A DNA stretch of 64,000 nucleotides from CAWGYQ01 sp963817395 (GCA_963817395.1 CAWFOC010000001.1:124001-188000), one strand, 5' to 3'. Positions 45,308 through 56,651 are shown, counted from the stretch's first letter. Program-made: numbers and translations. The notes: a model not told the origin generated them from the letters alone.

Positions 45308-45766
45308 TCACGGAGGACTCTGCGGCAGGTACTTCATGTGGCAGGTTTCGCAGCTCATGTAGACCTGGTCACCTGCGGCCATCACGCCATCGACGTTGCG
45401 GTGTTCGGTCGCGACGAGCACATTTCTGCCGGCTTCCTGCAACGCTCGACAGGCATCACGCCAGGCCGTCTCGCCGGCTGACGGCGCGAGAGTGGTCAGC
45501 AACAGCGCGTCGGCCGATTCCACGAGGGTCGCCGCGGCCGTTCGAACCCGGGTCCAATCATCGACCGTCACCGGGGCCGTCTCGGCCACCTGAAAGATCA
45601 CCGACGAGGCGGGAGTAACGGCGCTCGTCATCAGCTCCTTCACGTTGGCCGCCGCGGTGAGCGTCGGTGGCGCCGGCGGCGCTTTGGTCGCGTCTTGACG
45701 CGGAACGTCCGAAGAGCAGGCCGCCGCGAGCGTCACGCCCAGAAGGATGGTCCTTGGAGAGCTCAT
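45308..45766 (-). CDS. c-type cytochrome lipoprotein
   Basis: The ATG at 45766 gives 152 residues: a lipoprotein signal (ILLGVTLAAACSS), a helical middle and a C-terminal haem-binding motif CETCH in YMSCETCHMKYLP. The placement of CxxCH near the C-terminus of a four-helix-like domain resembles cytochrome c'. It would be membrane-anchored in the periplasm. No electron-transfer partner is adjacent. Confidence 0.75.
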   Translation of the reverse strand: MSSPRTILLGVTLAAACSSDVPRQDATKAPPAPPTLTAAANVKELMTSAVTPASSVIFQVAETAPVTVDDWTRVRTAAATLVESADALLLTTLAPSAGETAWRDACRALQEAGRNVLVATEHRNVDGVMAAGDQVYMSCETCHMKYLPQSPP

Positions 45767-45916
45767 TGTGATCAGCTCCACGGGCAGTCTACCGCGACCC
45801 GCGAGCACCAGGCCTTCCTTGTCCAGTTGTCGACGCCCGCGCACGCGAAGGCTGGCCCGGGCGATATCAACGGAGACCTCGGAGCAATGGATGGGTTAGA
45901 ATAGGATTCCCACTGC

Positions 45917-48613
45917 ATGTCTGACCCTCAGGGAGCGCTCAATGAAGCGCTCGACGGCCGCTATCGCCTCGACAAGCAGATCGGCTCGGGAGGGATGGCC
46001 ACGGTCTTCCTGGCCCACGACCTGCGGCACGATCGGCCGGTTGCGTTCAAGATCCTCCATAGCGAGCTCGCGGCGTTGCTCGGTCCCGAGCGATTCCAGC
46101 GTGAAATCAAGCTCGCCGCGCGGCTTCAACACCCCCACATCCTGACGGTTCACGATTCCGGCGAGGACGCGGGCCGCCTCTGGTTCTCGATGCCGTTCGT
46201 CGAGGGCGAGTCGCTGCGCGACCGCCTGATGCGGGAGAAGCAGCTGCCGCTCGATGAGGCCGTACGGATCGCGCGCCAGGTCGCCGATGCGCTCAACTAC
46301 GCGCACGAGCGCGGTATCGTCCACCGCGATATCAAGCCGGAGAACATTCTGCTGACGGGCTCGCACGCGCTCGTGGCCGACTTCGGGATCGCCCGGGCGC
46401 TGGGCGGGAAGGAAGACGGGCTGACGCAAACCGGCCTCGCCGTCGGGACGCCGACATATATGAGTCCGGAGCAGGCGACCGGCAACGGGCAGATTGATGC
46501 CCGGACCGACGTGTATGCGTTGGGATCGGTGCTCTACGAGATGCTCGCGGGCGAACCGCCGTTCACCGGCCCGACGCCGCAGGCCGTCATCTCCAAGCGG
46601 ATGGCCACGCCGGCGCCCTCCGTCGCCGTCGTGCGCGACGGCATTCCCCCCGTGGTCGAACAGGCGCTGGCCAAGGCGTTGAGCCGGTTGCCCGTGGATC
46701 GGTTTGCCACCACGGCAGAATTCTCGAGAGCGCTCGATCCTCAGCACGTCGGTCAAGTCGTGACACCGGCCGCCGTGCCCGCGGTGACGGCACCACCGCG
46801 GCGATGGCTGATGCCCGCCGTGGCGGGAATCGCCATCGCCCTGGCTGTCGCGGGGCTCTTCGGGTGGCGCGCATGGCAGCCAATCCCGTCCGCCACGACG
46901 ACAACGTCTGGACCGAAGTCCCTCGCTGTGTTGCCGTTCGAAAATCTCGGCACGCCCGATCAGGAGTACTTCGCATCGGGGATTACCGACGAAGTGCGCG
47001 GCAAGCTGACCTCTATCCCGGGCCTGCAGGTCACGGCGCGGAGCAGCTCCAACCAGTACAGGAAATCCGAGAAATCTCCGCAGCAGATCGGCGAAGAACT
47101 GGGCGTGCGCTATTTGCTGACCGGTACCGTCGCATGGGAGCAGAACCCCAGCGGCAGGAATCGCGTGAAGGTGAGTCCCGAGCTCATCGAGGTCTCGACG
47201 GCGTCGGCGAAATGGCAGCAGCCCTTCGATGCGGTCCTGAACGACGTGTTCCAGGTGCAGGCCGACATCGCGAGCCAGGTGGCTCAGGCGCTCGGCGTTG
47301 CGCTCGGCTCGGGTGCTCAGGAGCAACTGTCCGAACGGCCCACGGCGAGCCTCGGCGCCTACGAGGCCTTCTTGCGAGGCGAAGCCCTCAACGAAGGATC
47401 GGGCGGCGCGGATCCCGTGTCGATGCGCCGCGCAGTGGCCTATTACGAACAGGCCGTCGCGCTGGATCCCACGTTCGTGCAGGCGTGGAGCGAGCTCTCA
47501 CGCGCCCATTCGCGTTTGTATTACGTGAGCGTGCCGACGTCGCTCGATGCAGAGCGGGCACGGCAGACGGCCGAGCGCGCTCTGCAGGTCGCGCCCGATC
47601 GTCTCGAAGGACACCTGGCCCTTGGCGACTATTACCAGTACGTCGTCACGGACCCCTCGAAAGCGCTCGAGCAATACCTCGAGTGTCAACGTCTGGCGCC
47701 GGCGAATGCGGACGTGCTGACGGGCACGGCTCTGGCCGAGCAGACGCTCGGCCGCTGGGAGTCGTCACTCGAAAAAGTGCAGCGCGCGGCTCAGCTCGAT
47801 CCGCGCTCCATCTCGACCGCGAGGCGGCTCGGCGTCACGCTCCTGCGGCTCCATCGACACAAGGAGGCTCTGCAGGCATTCGACCGCGGGCTGGCGCTTG
47901 CGCCGTCCAGTCTGAATCTCCTCGAAGAGAAGGCGATGGTGTATCTGGCGGATGGTGACCTGGCCGGTGCGCGGGCCATCTTGAATGGCGCGCCCAAAGA
48001 GGTTGACACGGCCTCGTTGGCTGCATACGTCGCCAACTATTGGGACCTCGTGTGGCTCCTGACCGACGAACAACGGACGCTCCTGCTGCGGCTGACGCCG
48101 AGTGCGTTCGATAACGACCACGCGGTTTGGGGCCTGATCCTGGCGCAGGCGGCAGCGCTTGGAGGCGATACGGCGCAGGTGCGGAAATTCGCCGATGAAT
48201 CCCAGAGCGCATTCACGGCACAGCTCAAGACAGCCCCCGACAATGCGCAGCTCTATGCTACTGACGAGGTGTGGCCCTGGCCTATCTCGGCCGATCGGCA
48301 GAAGCGGTGCGCGAAGGTGAACGAGGCCTGGCGCTCCAGCCACCGTCGAAGGACGGGTATCGGGTGCTTACCATCAGCACCAGCTCGTGCGCATCTACAC
48401 GCTCGTCGGCCAGCAGGAGAAGGCGATCGATCTGCTCGAGCCGCTGCTCGGGATCCCGTACTACCTCACGCCGGCGTGGCGCGGATCGATCCGAACTTCG
48501 ATCCGCTGCGCCAGAACCCACGGTTCAAACGGCGGGCGACTTTCTCGCCCACGTGCTCCGATCCATCGCGTACCAGACGACGTCGTTGCGTTTCCAGCGG
48601 GTCCGTCCCATGA
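45917..48613 (+). CDS. Ser/Thr protein kinase with TPR domain, C-terminus frameshifted
   Basis: About 890 residues. The kinase domain (1-275) has IGSGGMATVFLAHD, VAFKILH, HRDIKPENIL, DFGIARAL and MSPEQATG. A membrane helix (LMPAVAGIAIALAVAGLFGW) is followed by a region found in kinase-TPR proteins (SLAVLPFENLGTPDQEYFAS) and TPR repeats (YYEQAVALDPTFVQAWSELS). After about 48265 the normal sequence continues in other frames (ALAYLGRSAEAVREGERGLA, RIYTLVGQQEKAIDLLEPL, DPNFDPLRQNPRF), so at least three indels occur and the exact stop is uncertain. It overlaps the acetyltransferase gene convergently. Confidence 0.88.
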   Translation: MSDPQGALNEALDGRYRLDKQIGSGGMATVFLAHDLRHDRPVAFKILHSELAALLGPERFQREIKLAARLQHPHILTVHDSGEDAGRLWFSMPFVEGESLRDRLMREKQLPLDEAVRIARQVADALNYAHERGIVHRDIKPENILLTGSHALVADFGIARALGGKEDGLTQTGLAVGTPTYMSPEQATGNGQIDARTDVYALGSVLYEMLAGEPPFTGPTPQAVISKRMATPAPSVAVVRDGIPPVVEQALAKALSRLPVDRFATTAEFSRALDPQHVGQVVTPAAVPAVTAPPRRWLMPAVAGIAIALAVAGLFGWRAWQPIPSATTTTSGPKSLAVLPFENLGTPDQEYFASGITDEVRGKLTSIPGLQVTARSSSNQYRKSEKSPQQIGEELGVRYLLTGTVAWEQNPSGRNRVKVSPELIEVSTASAKWQQPFDAVLNDVFQVQADIASQVAQALGVALGSGAQEQLSERPTASLGAYEAFLRGEALNEGSGGADPVSMRRAVAYYEQAVALDPTFVQAWSELSRAHSRLYYVSVPTSLDAERARQTAERALQVAPDRLEGHLALGDYYQYVVTDPSKALEQYLECQRLAPANADVLTGTALAEQTLGRWESSLEKVQRAAQLDPRSISTARRLGVTLLRLHRHKEALQAFDRGLALAPSSLNLLEEKAMVYLADGDLAGARAILNGAPKEVDTASLAAYVANYWDLVWLLTDEQRTLLLRLTPSAFDNDHAVWGLILAQAAALGGDTAQVRKFADESQSAFTAQLKTAPDNAQLYATDEVWPWPISADRQKRCAKVNEAWRSSHRRRTGIGCLPSAPARAHLHARRPAGEGDRSARAAARDPVLPHAGVARIDPNFDPLRQNPRFKRRATFSPTCSDPSRTRRRRCVSSGSVP

Positions 48614-49146
48614 AGGAGAATCCGAGGCCCTGGATGAGCCGTTCGGAACGCGAGTTCTGCACCAGGGTCACACTGACGATTCGCGGCAGCTGCAGATCGT
48701 CGAACCCGTAGGCGAGGCAGGCGAGGCCGGCTTCTCGGCCCAGGCCGCGCCCCCAGGACGGACGTGAGAGCAGCCAGCCGAGCTCGATGCTTGACGGGTC
48801 GTCGCTGCCAGTCGTCGAGCACGGTCAAGCCGACGCTCCCGAGCAGCGCCCCGCTCGCCTTCTCCTCCACGGCCCAGAGACCAAACCCATGGCGCTGCCA
48901 ATGCCGCGTCATCGTACGCAGTTCGCGGCGGGCCTCGATGTCGGAGACTGCGGCGAGGGCGGAAGCCATCGTTCGCTTGACTCGATATCGCACCCCGGAG
49001 CCGAGGTGCCTCGTGACTTCCGGGTCGCGAATGATCCGGGCATACGCGGGCACGTCCTCCCTGCGCCAGGGCCGCAGCCGCAGCCGGTCGGTGGCCACCG
49101 TCGCCACCGTTGGCGAATCGCGATCGGTTCCGGAGCGTTCACTCAT
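48525..49146 (-). CDS. GNAT-family N-acetyltransferase (RimJ/RimL-like), frameshifted
   Basis: About 206 residues. The ATG at 49146 starts a RimJ/RimL-type acetyltransferase: TDRLRLRPWRREDVPAYARI, GFGLWAVEEKASGALLGSVG, then after a frame break near 48805 LGWLLSRPSWGRGLGREAGL, the acetyl-CoA pyrophosphate loop, and VTLVQNSRSERLIQGLGFSF ending at the stop at 48525. It probably acetylates an N-terminal or small-molecule amine. It converges with the kinase-TPR gene and diverges from the glycosyltransferase. Confidence 0.8.
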
Positions 49147-49175
49147 CGCCAGGCTGAAACGATACACTGAGAGCC

Positions 49176-50551
49176 ATGGCTGAGGTGCCCTCGCGAGACG
49201 ACGAGCGGCCGGTCGTCGCACACATCAACCAGCTGTACTTCCTCTCGACGCAGTCGTTCATCTACGACTACCTCTCGCATCTCAAGCGGTTCCGTCCCGT
49301 CTGTCTCACGCGCGCTCCGGAGTCGCCGGCGATCCGGTCCGACCCCCCAGCGGCATTGGCCCACGCCTTCCATCGCTACGGCGCCGCCAACGGCGTTGGG
49401 CAGGGCAACGTCCGCCTCTGGTCGCTCGGGCTCAAGCTGCGCCGGAGTCTCACGCGGCTGCCGCCAGTGCTCGCCGGGCCTTTGCTCGACGCGATGCACG
49501 GCTACGTGGTTCCGCACCTCCGCACGGACGACGATCCGCATCGGTACTTGGACTGGGTGGCCGCGATCGTGCGTCAGGAGCGAGCGTGCATTCTCCACGC
49601 GTACTTCGCGCCGCTCGGCTGGCGCCTGCTCGAGTTGAAGCGGAAGCTGGGACTGCCTCTGGTCGTCACGCTGCTGGGCGATGACGTCGGCCCGACCATC
49701 GGGCCGTGGTGGTGGTGGCTCATCCGAACCGACTCCGCGAAGCCCGACTGGCCTGCGCGCTTGAGAGAGCTGCTCGAAGAAGCGGACCTCTTCCTGGTCG
49801 AGGGCCCGTTCCTGCGCCAGCGGCTGATCGACCTCGGCTGCCCACCGGACAAAGGTCCGCGTTCAGCGCATGGCTTTGCCGGTCGGTGCGATGGCATCGC
49901 GCGGTGCCGCGGAAAACCGTGCGGGCAAGCCGTTCGTGATCCTGTTTGCGGGTCGTTTCTGCGAGCAGAAGGGACTCCTGTACGCGCTCGACGCGGTTCG
50001 GCAGGTTTCGGCCCAGGGGCGGCGCGTCGAGTTTCGCATCATCGGCGACGAGACGCTGACCGACGGGCATTACGCCGCTCACGTCTACGCGTTCATCCGC
50101 GCGCATGGCCTCCGTGACTGCGTGCGCCTGCTCGGCTTTCTGAATCACGACGAGTATCTGGACGAGCTCAGGCGTGCCGACGTGTTTCTCCACCCCAGCA
50201 TCGTGGATCGCGAAGGCCTCAGTGAAGGAGGCGCACCGACAACGATTCTCGAGGCCCAGGCGCTCGGAGTGCCGGTCGTCTCGACCTGGCACTGCGACAT
50301 TCCACATGTCACGATCCCCGGCGAGAGTGCCGTGCTCGTCCCCGAGCGCGACGGTGCGGCGCTGGCGGATGCGTTGCAGAGGCTCCAGGACGATCCGGCG
50401 CTTCGCACGCGAATGGGCCTCGCCGGACGACGATTGATGGAAGCGCGACACGACATCGATCGTGAAGCCCGCGGCACTGGAGGACTGCTACGACGCGCTG
50501 CTCGAACGTTCCAGTGCGTCCTCTAGAACCTGCCAGCCCGCAGCTCGCTGA
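49176..50551 (+). CDS. GT4-type glycosyltransferase, frameshifted
   Basis: About 455 residues in a GT-B fold. The N-terminal domain (VVAHINQLYFLSTQSFIYDY, later LHAYFAPLGWRLLELKRKLG) breaks near 49853, and the C-terminal donor-binding domain follows in a second frame: FVILFAGRFCEQKGLLYALD, VRLLGFLNHDEYLDELRRAD, and the EX7E-like PSIVDREGLSEGGAPTTILE. A third frame from about 50475 (ALEDCYDALLERSS) gives the natural end. It resembles colanic-acid-type transferases acting on a surface glycan. Its 3' end overlaps the GMC gene convergently. Confidence 0.8.
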
Positions 50552-52133
50552 CGATGCGTTCGCATGCGCGGACCGTCAGCGCCATGATCGTGAGCGTGAC
50601 GTTCTGACTGCACCCGGCCGGAAAGCACGCGCCGTCGGTCACGAAAACGTTGGGCGCATCCCAACACCGGCCCCAGGGATCGACGACCGACGCGGTCGGC
50701 GTGTCGCCCATCGCGGCGCCGCCAAGCTCGTGAATCGCGCTGCCCGGAAGGAAGGCGCCCGAGGGCGCCAGCAGGCGTCGCTTGAACGCATTGAACGCGA
50801 GCGTGTCGATCAGCCTGCCCGAGGGCGGCACGCGCACGGTCAATCCGGCGGCCGCGGCGATCTCTCGCAAGGTCATCGACGCCTCGTCGATCATGGCGAT
50901 TTCGTTGGGCGACCAGTCGAATTCGATGTGCGCGGAGGGAATGCCCCAGGCGTCGCGCTTGTCTGGGGTGATCGTGATGCGATTCTCGGCCCGCGGAAGC
51001 ATCTCACCGTGCGCCATCAGATACCAGTTCGGGCCCCTGCCGATGCCGCCCTGCATCGCGTAGCCGCGCCGGAATGAGCGGCACGGCCGATCAGTTTGGA
51101 AGGCCGGAGGAATGTAGAAACCCGTCGCACCTCCGGATTCGTCCGGATCGACCTCGTGTCTCTCGCCGTCGCGGCGCGGGGAACGCGGCGACGGCCCGCC
51201 AATCCCCAGCAGCACGTGATCCATGAGCCCGCGGCCGAGCCAGGCCCGACGAGTTCCCGATTCCGGCGGGATGCCGCGGGCACACGGAGTTGAGCAGGAT
51301 GCGGACGCTCTCGATCGTGCTGGCGCACAAGACCACGACCTTCGCACGGACTTCGTGGCGCGTCTTCGTGGTCCGATCGACGAACTCGACGCCCGTGGCC
51401 GCGCCGGTCGCGGCGTCGATGCGTAGACGGCTCACGACGGCGTCGCTCCGGAGGACGAGACGCCCGGTATTCTCTGCCGCCTGGAGTGTCGAAGGCAGTC
51501 GCCCCTCGTCGTGCATGGCGATTCGGGCGGCAATCACGCGGCGGAAGGGAAACCTCGCTTCCACGGCGGCCTTGAAGGCCGCTTCCTCCGGTGTCAACTC
51601 GAATCGCCCGCGAAAGATGCCGTCGGGCACGCTCGCGATTCCATCCGCAGATCCCAACACGCCCAGGAACGCTTCGACCTTGTCGTAGAACGGCGCGAGG
51701 TCGGCATAGGAGAGCGGCCAATCCACTCCGCCGCCGCCATCGCGCGCGCCCTTGAACTCCAGATCGGACACGCGCATCACGACACGCGCCCATGTGCGCA
51801 GTCGCCCGCCAACCTGCCTGCCGCGGAACCAGTTGAACGGCTTGTCGGGCGGTGTCGTGTACGGATTGTCGCGGTCGTCGACGAAGAACCGGCGCGTCCG
51901 CGCGTCGTACGCCGGGCAGCGCATCTGGATCGGTTGACGAAGAAGGCCGTGGGTCAGGCGGGTCGCAAGGCGGCCCTTCAAGGCTCGCACCCGAGCATCG
52001 GCTTCGGCGCGAGGCAGGGCCCTGCCTCGAGCACCAGCACCGAAAGTCCCTGTTCGGTCAGCTCCTTGGCCGCCCAGCCTCCCGCGGCTCCGGAGCCGAC
52101 GACGATGGCGTCGAAGGTCGGGTCGATCGACAT
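50523..52133 (-). CDS. GMC-family FAD oxidoreductase, frameshifted
   Basis: About 535 residues over three frames (breaks near 52020 and 51255). The N-terminus MSIDPTFDAIVVGSGAAGGW holds the GxGxxG FAD loop. The middle has the family's substrate-domain features (PLSYADLAPFYDKVEAFLGV), and the C-terminus carries the catalytic His region SAIHELGGAAMGD, the FAD segment NVFVTDGACFPAGCSQNVTL and the terminal helix. Such enzymes oxidise sugar or alcohol groups, as in gluconate/fructose dehydrogenases. It lies 3' of the DegT aminotransferase on the same strand and could act on the same saccharide. Confidence 0.82.
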
Positions 52134-52152
52134 CACCAGATCGGTCGGTTCG

Positions 52153-53504
52153 TCAGAACAGTCTCTCGACCGCGGCGACGATGGCCGCGCCCGTCTGCTC
52201 GGCTTGTCGCTCGGTGAGGTCGGGGCTGATGTCGATGTGGATCGCTCGTCCGCAAGAGATCCATCGTCCTGGGCCATTCCTCCGCGGAATAGGCGATACG
52301 CCGCGGATGGCTCCGCCACGGCTCGCCGGAATGCGACCAGGATCGCTGCTGGAGGATCGGCGTCCACGCGGTGGCCGCATGCAGGTCGACGTGGTCGTGC
52401 GGCAGATACGCCAGGTCGTGGTAGAGGCGCGTCGCCGGAACGTTGTCACTCGCCAGCGCGGCGACGAAGGGCCCGACGCGCGTTCGGTCGGGAGCGAAAA
52501 GGATGAGCGCCGTCGCGCTGTCGCCCTCGACATCGTGAATCGTCCGGCACGTCACGCCGCGCGCTTCCACCCGATCGCGGACGATGGACTTGATGCGCGT
52601 CTTTCTGGCGCGCATGTCGGCCACGATGCCTTCGAGACGAGCGAACTGCACGAGCAGAACGGCGGCGTGCAATTCCGACATCCTGAGGTTCACTCCGGCG
52701 AGCCAGTCGTTCATGCCGACCCCCAGGTGCGGGCAGACCGCCGAGTCGTGGTACATCGCCGCGCGCAGGTGCAGGCGCTTGTCGGCGGTGACGACGAGGC
52801 CGCCTTCTCCGGCGGTCAGGGCCTTGCTCACCTGAAAGCTGAACGCGCCGACGTCGCCGAAGGTTCCCAGGCTCTGTCCCTGAAAGCGGCCGCCGAGCGC
52901 CTGGGCGACATCTTCGACGAGACCCAGCCGATGGTCGCGGCACAGTTGCACAATCGCGTCCAGCCGTGCCGGTGCGCCGCGCATGTGCACCGCGATGATG
53001 CGCGCGCGTGTACGGGGACAGCCGGCGCCTGGCGTCGTCCGGATCGAGCGTGAGCCCCTCGTCGACCTCGGCGATGATCGGCACCGCGCCGAGCGCGAGC
53101 ACGGCGCTCGCGGTGGAGACCCACGTGTAGGCCGGGACGATGACCTCGTCTCCGGGCCCGATCCCCAGCGCGGCGAGCCCGCATACGAGTGCGCTCGTTC
53201 CCGAATTGACCGCAAGGGCGTGCGGCACGTGCAGGTACTTCGCGAACGCCCGCTCCAGCTCGCGTCCTTTGGATGTCTCGAACGGATTGCTCGTGGGGCC
53301 GTAGTACCGGAACAGCTTCTTCGACCGTATGACCTCGCGCACGGCTTCGGCTGCCGCGTCTTCTTCGGTCTCGTCCATCCGCAGGGCGCCGGGGAACATC
53401 GATGGCATCGCGCCCTGTACGAGTGGGGGACGCACGAGCCATCGCAAGCGGCGCCTGGCGATCTCGAGGACCTTGCGTACCGTACGCTTGTTGAGCACAG
53501 TCAT
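52153..53504 (-). CDS. DegT/DnrJ/EryC1/StrS-family sugar aminotransferase, frameshifted
   Basis: The ATG at 53504 gives about 450 residues (breaks near 53005 and 52245). Fold-type I PLP features of the family are present: GTSALVCGLAALGIGPGDEV, IVPAYTWVSTASAVLALGAV, the PLP-binding EDVAQALGG, and the Schiff-base Lys in FSFQVSKALTAGEGGLVV. Members transaminate nucleotide-linked ketosugars, or act as 3-dehydratases. It ends 20 bp before the GMC gene start, suggesting an operon. The N-terminal 45 residues are unusually long and basic. Confidence 0.85.
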
Positions 53505-53620
53505 GCTGCAGCAAGTACGCGCGGCCGGTTTCCCGGCGGCGCGCGGCATGATCAGTCCCCGCACGCCCGTACTGCGACACAGCATAGCGTGGCGGGACCT
53601 TGACGGGACGCGCCCCGGCG

Positions 53621-55494
53621 TCACCAGCCGGCCGCGTGCCCGTCCTTCCGCGGATCCGAGCCCGCCCGATAGACACCGTTCACTGGCTGTTGACGCGTGG
53701 CCGCCTCGGCGCGGCTCGCGGGCACGCCGGCGCCGGCAAGCCCGGATCGCGCTCGAACAGGATTCCCTGGTACCCGCCCGCGTGGCCGAACGAGCGGTTG
53801 ATCTTGTGCCCCATCTCCTGCAGCCCCGGTCCGACGAGATCGAACAGATACGAGTCGAGCGACACGACGTCGGTCGACTGGTTGTGATCGAAGCGCGCCA
53901 CGTCGGTGGTCGCCTGGACGTTCATCCCGAGATCGATCATGTTGACGACATGCTGCACGTGGGCCTGCGGCTGCGTGGCCGCGCCCATGTTGCCGTAGGC
54001 CATCACGGGCTGTCCGTCCCTGGTGATGAAGCTCGCGATGATCGTGATGAAGGGCCGCTTCCTGGGAGCGACCACGTTGGGATGGCCAGCTTCGAGCGTG
54101 AATCCGGCTCCGCGATTGGCGAGGACGATGCCGTAGGGCGGGACGGTGACCTTGGATCCAAAACTGGAGTACAGGCTGTTCACGAACGACACCATGTTGC
54201 CCCACCGATCCGCGGTGGCGAAATACACGGTGCCGCTCTCGGTCTCGCCTCCCACCTCCACCGGCCTCGCGACCTTCGGATCGATCTTGCTGCACTGTGC
54301 GGCCGCATAGCTCTTCGACAGCAGCCGGTCGAGCGGCGGCGGCGAGAACTTCGGATCGGCGTTGTGGCGGAAGAGATCCGAGTACGCAATCTTCTTCGCC
54401 TCGATGAGGAAGTGCCAGTACGTCGGATCCTGCGGACCGAGCGTCGTCAGGTTGTATCCATGCTTCGCGACGCATGCCTCGACGACGTTGAGCATCTCGA
54501 GCGTGGCGAATCCCTGTCCGGGCGGTGGCAGCTGGTGAACGTCGTAGCCGTGATAGTTGGTCGAAATCGGCTCCACCCACTCTGACTCGTACTCGGCCAA
54601 GTCGTCGAGCTCCATGACGCCGCCAAGCGCGCGGGATTTCTCGACGATCGCGCGTGCGATATCGCCCTTGTAGAAGCCGTCGCGTCCTTCTTTCTGGAGC
54701 AGGCGGAAGGCGCGCGCCATGTCAGGGTGCCGGAAGATGCTGTAGAGCGCGGGCGCGTCGCCGCCGGGGAGCCACGCGGCCACGGAATCAGCGTCGCGCT
54801 TGAGTGCGTTCACGGAGCCCCGCCATTGCCCGTGCATCCGCTCGTGGATGGGGAAACCTTCCTCGGCGTAGGTCGCGGCTGGTTCGAGGACCTCGGCAAA
54901 CGTCATCGTGCCGAACCGTTTCAGCAGCGCGTCCCAGCCCGCGACGGTGCCGGGAACGACGGCCGAGTTGATGCCGTTCGACGGCACGCTCGTCTGGCCG
55001 AGCGTCGTCTTGAAGTGATCGAGCGTCCATCGCCTGGGCGCCCAGCCGCTCGCGGCGAGGCCGTACAGCTTCCGATCCTTCGCTGACCACACGAGCGCGA
55101 AGAGGTCGCCGCCCATGCCCGTGCTCATCGGTTCGACGAGGCCCAGCGTGGCCGACGCCGCCACCGCGGCATCGATGGCATTGCCACCCTCCAGAAGAAT
55201 CCGCAGGGCCGCCGAGGTCGCGAGCGGCTGACTGGTGGCCGCCATGCCGTGCCGCGCGAGCACCTCGGAGCGCCCCTGGTCGCGGTACCCGGCCGGACGG
55301 GTGGCCCGTACTGCCTTGTTGTCGGCGCCCGGATTCGGCACATCCGCCGATGGCTTTCCAAAAGGATGGGGCGACTGGGCGACGACCGACACGGAGGCGA
55401 GAAGAAGCGCGGCCGCCAGCACACGACCCCTGGGTACACCGATCGAGCCGAAACGAGTGCAGCGTTTCCCGGTGTGCGTCGTCATGACCTGCAC
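53621..55494 (-). CDS. Gamma-glutamyltransferase-family protein, frameshifted at C-terminus
   Basis: About 620 residues with a signal peptide (VLAAALLLASVSVVAQ). Ntn-hydrolase precursor features: ATLGLVEPMSTGMGGDLFAL, LPPPGQGFATLEMLNVVEA and the likely autocleavage/nucleophile Thr in ESGTVYFATADRWGNMVS, then the small-subunit motif FGHAGGYQGILF. Near 53735 the frame must change to give the family-typical end VYRAGSDPRKDGHAAGW (stop at 53621). It would be periplasmic and act on glutathione or other gamma-glutamyl compounds. Start at 55494 or, 9 bp later, 55485. Confidence 0.88.
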
Positions 55495-55786
55495 CTCTCT
55501 ATCAAGTGGCTATGCGGGCGGCGTCCGCGAAAGCGCACCCCCAAAATCGCCCGGTCGCGACCGCGGCGCTCATGTTAGACACCACGGTTCATCTCGTCAA
55601 ACGACGGGCGCCGAATCCACTCCACGGGAAGAAATCGGCGGCCGGCTTGCGAATGAGCATGTCGGTCTTCCTGACTGGCGAGCTGCAGAGAAGCCATGCC
55701 TGCACCTGAGCGCGGCGTGGTCGCGCGGCGGCCGGGCCGCCGCGCGATCGGATCGGCGAACACTTAGATTGTGGTCTGGGCGTGCG
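55495..55786. other. Spacer, no gene supported
   Basis: A 292-bp stretch between two minus-strand genes. It should contain the gamma-glutamyltransferase promoter. No further feature is seen. Confidence 0.4.
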
Positions 55787-56074
55787 TTACTGGGCGGTCA
55801 CGACCTCGGTGCACTCCCATTCGGTGCACACTTCCTTGCAGGTGGTGTGGGTGCCAACCGTGGTGCACTTGAATTCCGTCTTCACACACTTGCAGACATC
55901 GATAGTCGCGCCTAGTCCGCCGCCGCCAGCGGGTCTGCTGACCACCACCGCGAGCTCCGGGCTGATGTGGTGAACGGTGGTGCCTGGCCGTAGCGAGAGC
56001 AGCTTGACCCGTCGTCTCCGCGGTCTAAAAGTTCTCTCTTTGATGCGCGCCAGTCGCCGTAGTTTTCGGGCCAT
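55787..56074 (-). CDS. Small basic protein with Cys-rich C-terminus
   Basis: A 95-residue protein with a GGGGAC ribosome site. Residues 1-30 are strongly basic (MARKLRRLARIKERTFRPRR), residues 49-54 contain a glycine run after a Pro, and the last 35 residues hold six cysteines (61, 63, 70, 79, 83, 88) among Thr, Lys and Glu. The organisation (leader, Gly-Gly-like break, Cys-rich end) is reminiscent of a ribosomally made peptide precursor or a metal-binding tail. No modifying enzyme, peptidase or export gene is adjacent, so this is speculative. Family not recognised. Confidence 0.6.
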   Translation of the reverse strand: MARKLRRLARIKERTFRPRRRRVKLLSLRPGTTVHHISPELAVVVSRPAGGGGLGATIDVCKCVKTEFKCTTVGTHTTCKEVCTEWECTEVVTAQ

Positions 56075-56185
56075 GACGTCCCCTTTCTCCAGATGGTCGT
56101 TTGATCAGCGTCGCCATCTTAGAGTGTTGCCGGGCGCGTCAACAGCGGAATTGACAGATGGGCTTGCGCTGCCAGGCTTCGGCTC

Positions 56186-56458
56186 TTACGGCGCAAGAGC
56201 CATTTCGACGTCGTCTTCCGTCGGTGCCGGGTGCGGCGCGGTGCGCGGCTTTGTCCGCTTCGTGGAGGCGAGGGCCAGGCCGACGAGCGCGGCGGCAGCG
56301 ACGCCAGCCGCAATCGGCAGATAGCGGCGCGCCGGGATTCGCGATGCGAGCCGGCCCACCTCCTGCCACACGGGCCGCGTGACGTCTACAAGCCTGGCAC
56401 CGTCGCGAATCAGTTTTTCGATAGCGTCGATATTGACGGGCAGTGATGAGTTGGCCAT
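56186..56458 (-). CDS. Small single-pass membrane protein
   Basis: A 90-residue protein with a strong AGGGAGAGGCC ribosome site. A helical N-terminus (IDAIEKLIRDGARLVDVTRP) precedes one membrane helix (YLPIAAGVAAAALVGLALAS) and a Pro/Thr-rich basic tail. Likely inner-membrane. Function unknown; it diverges from the carboxypeptidase-regulatory/cupin gene at 56652. Confidence 0.65.
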   Translation of the reverse strand: MANSSLPVNIDAIEKLIRDGARLVDVTRPVWQEVGRLASRIPARRYLPIAAGVAAAALVGLALASTKRTKPRTAPHPAPTEDDVEMALAP

Positions 56459-56651
56459 GGCCTCTCCCTTGCTTCGATTATAGCGATTGACGCGCTCGAA
56501 CTGACGCCGGACCGCCCGGCTGGCTTTGTGCGCCGGTTTGCGTCACAGGAGCCGGCAATCGTGCACGCGCCGCGCCTTGCCAGGCTACGGTCACGCCTCA
56601 GCTGGGAGGGGTCGCTTGACGGAACTCGGGTCGCAGGAGTTAGATGCTGCC

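Noticed and set aside
45896..47326. 476-residue minus-strand frame
   Set aside because: It is the complement of a well-defined kinase gene and has the His/Arg-rich composition of antisense frames.
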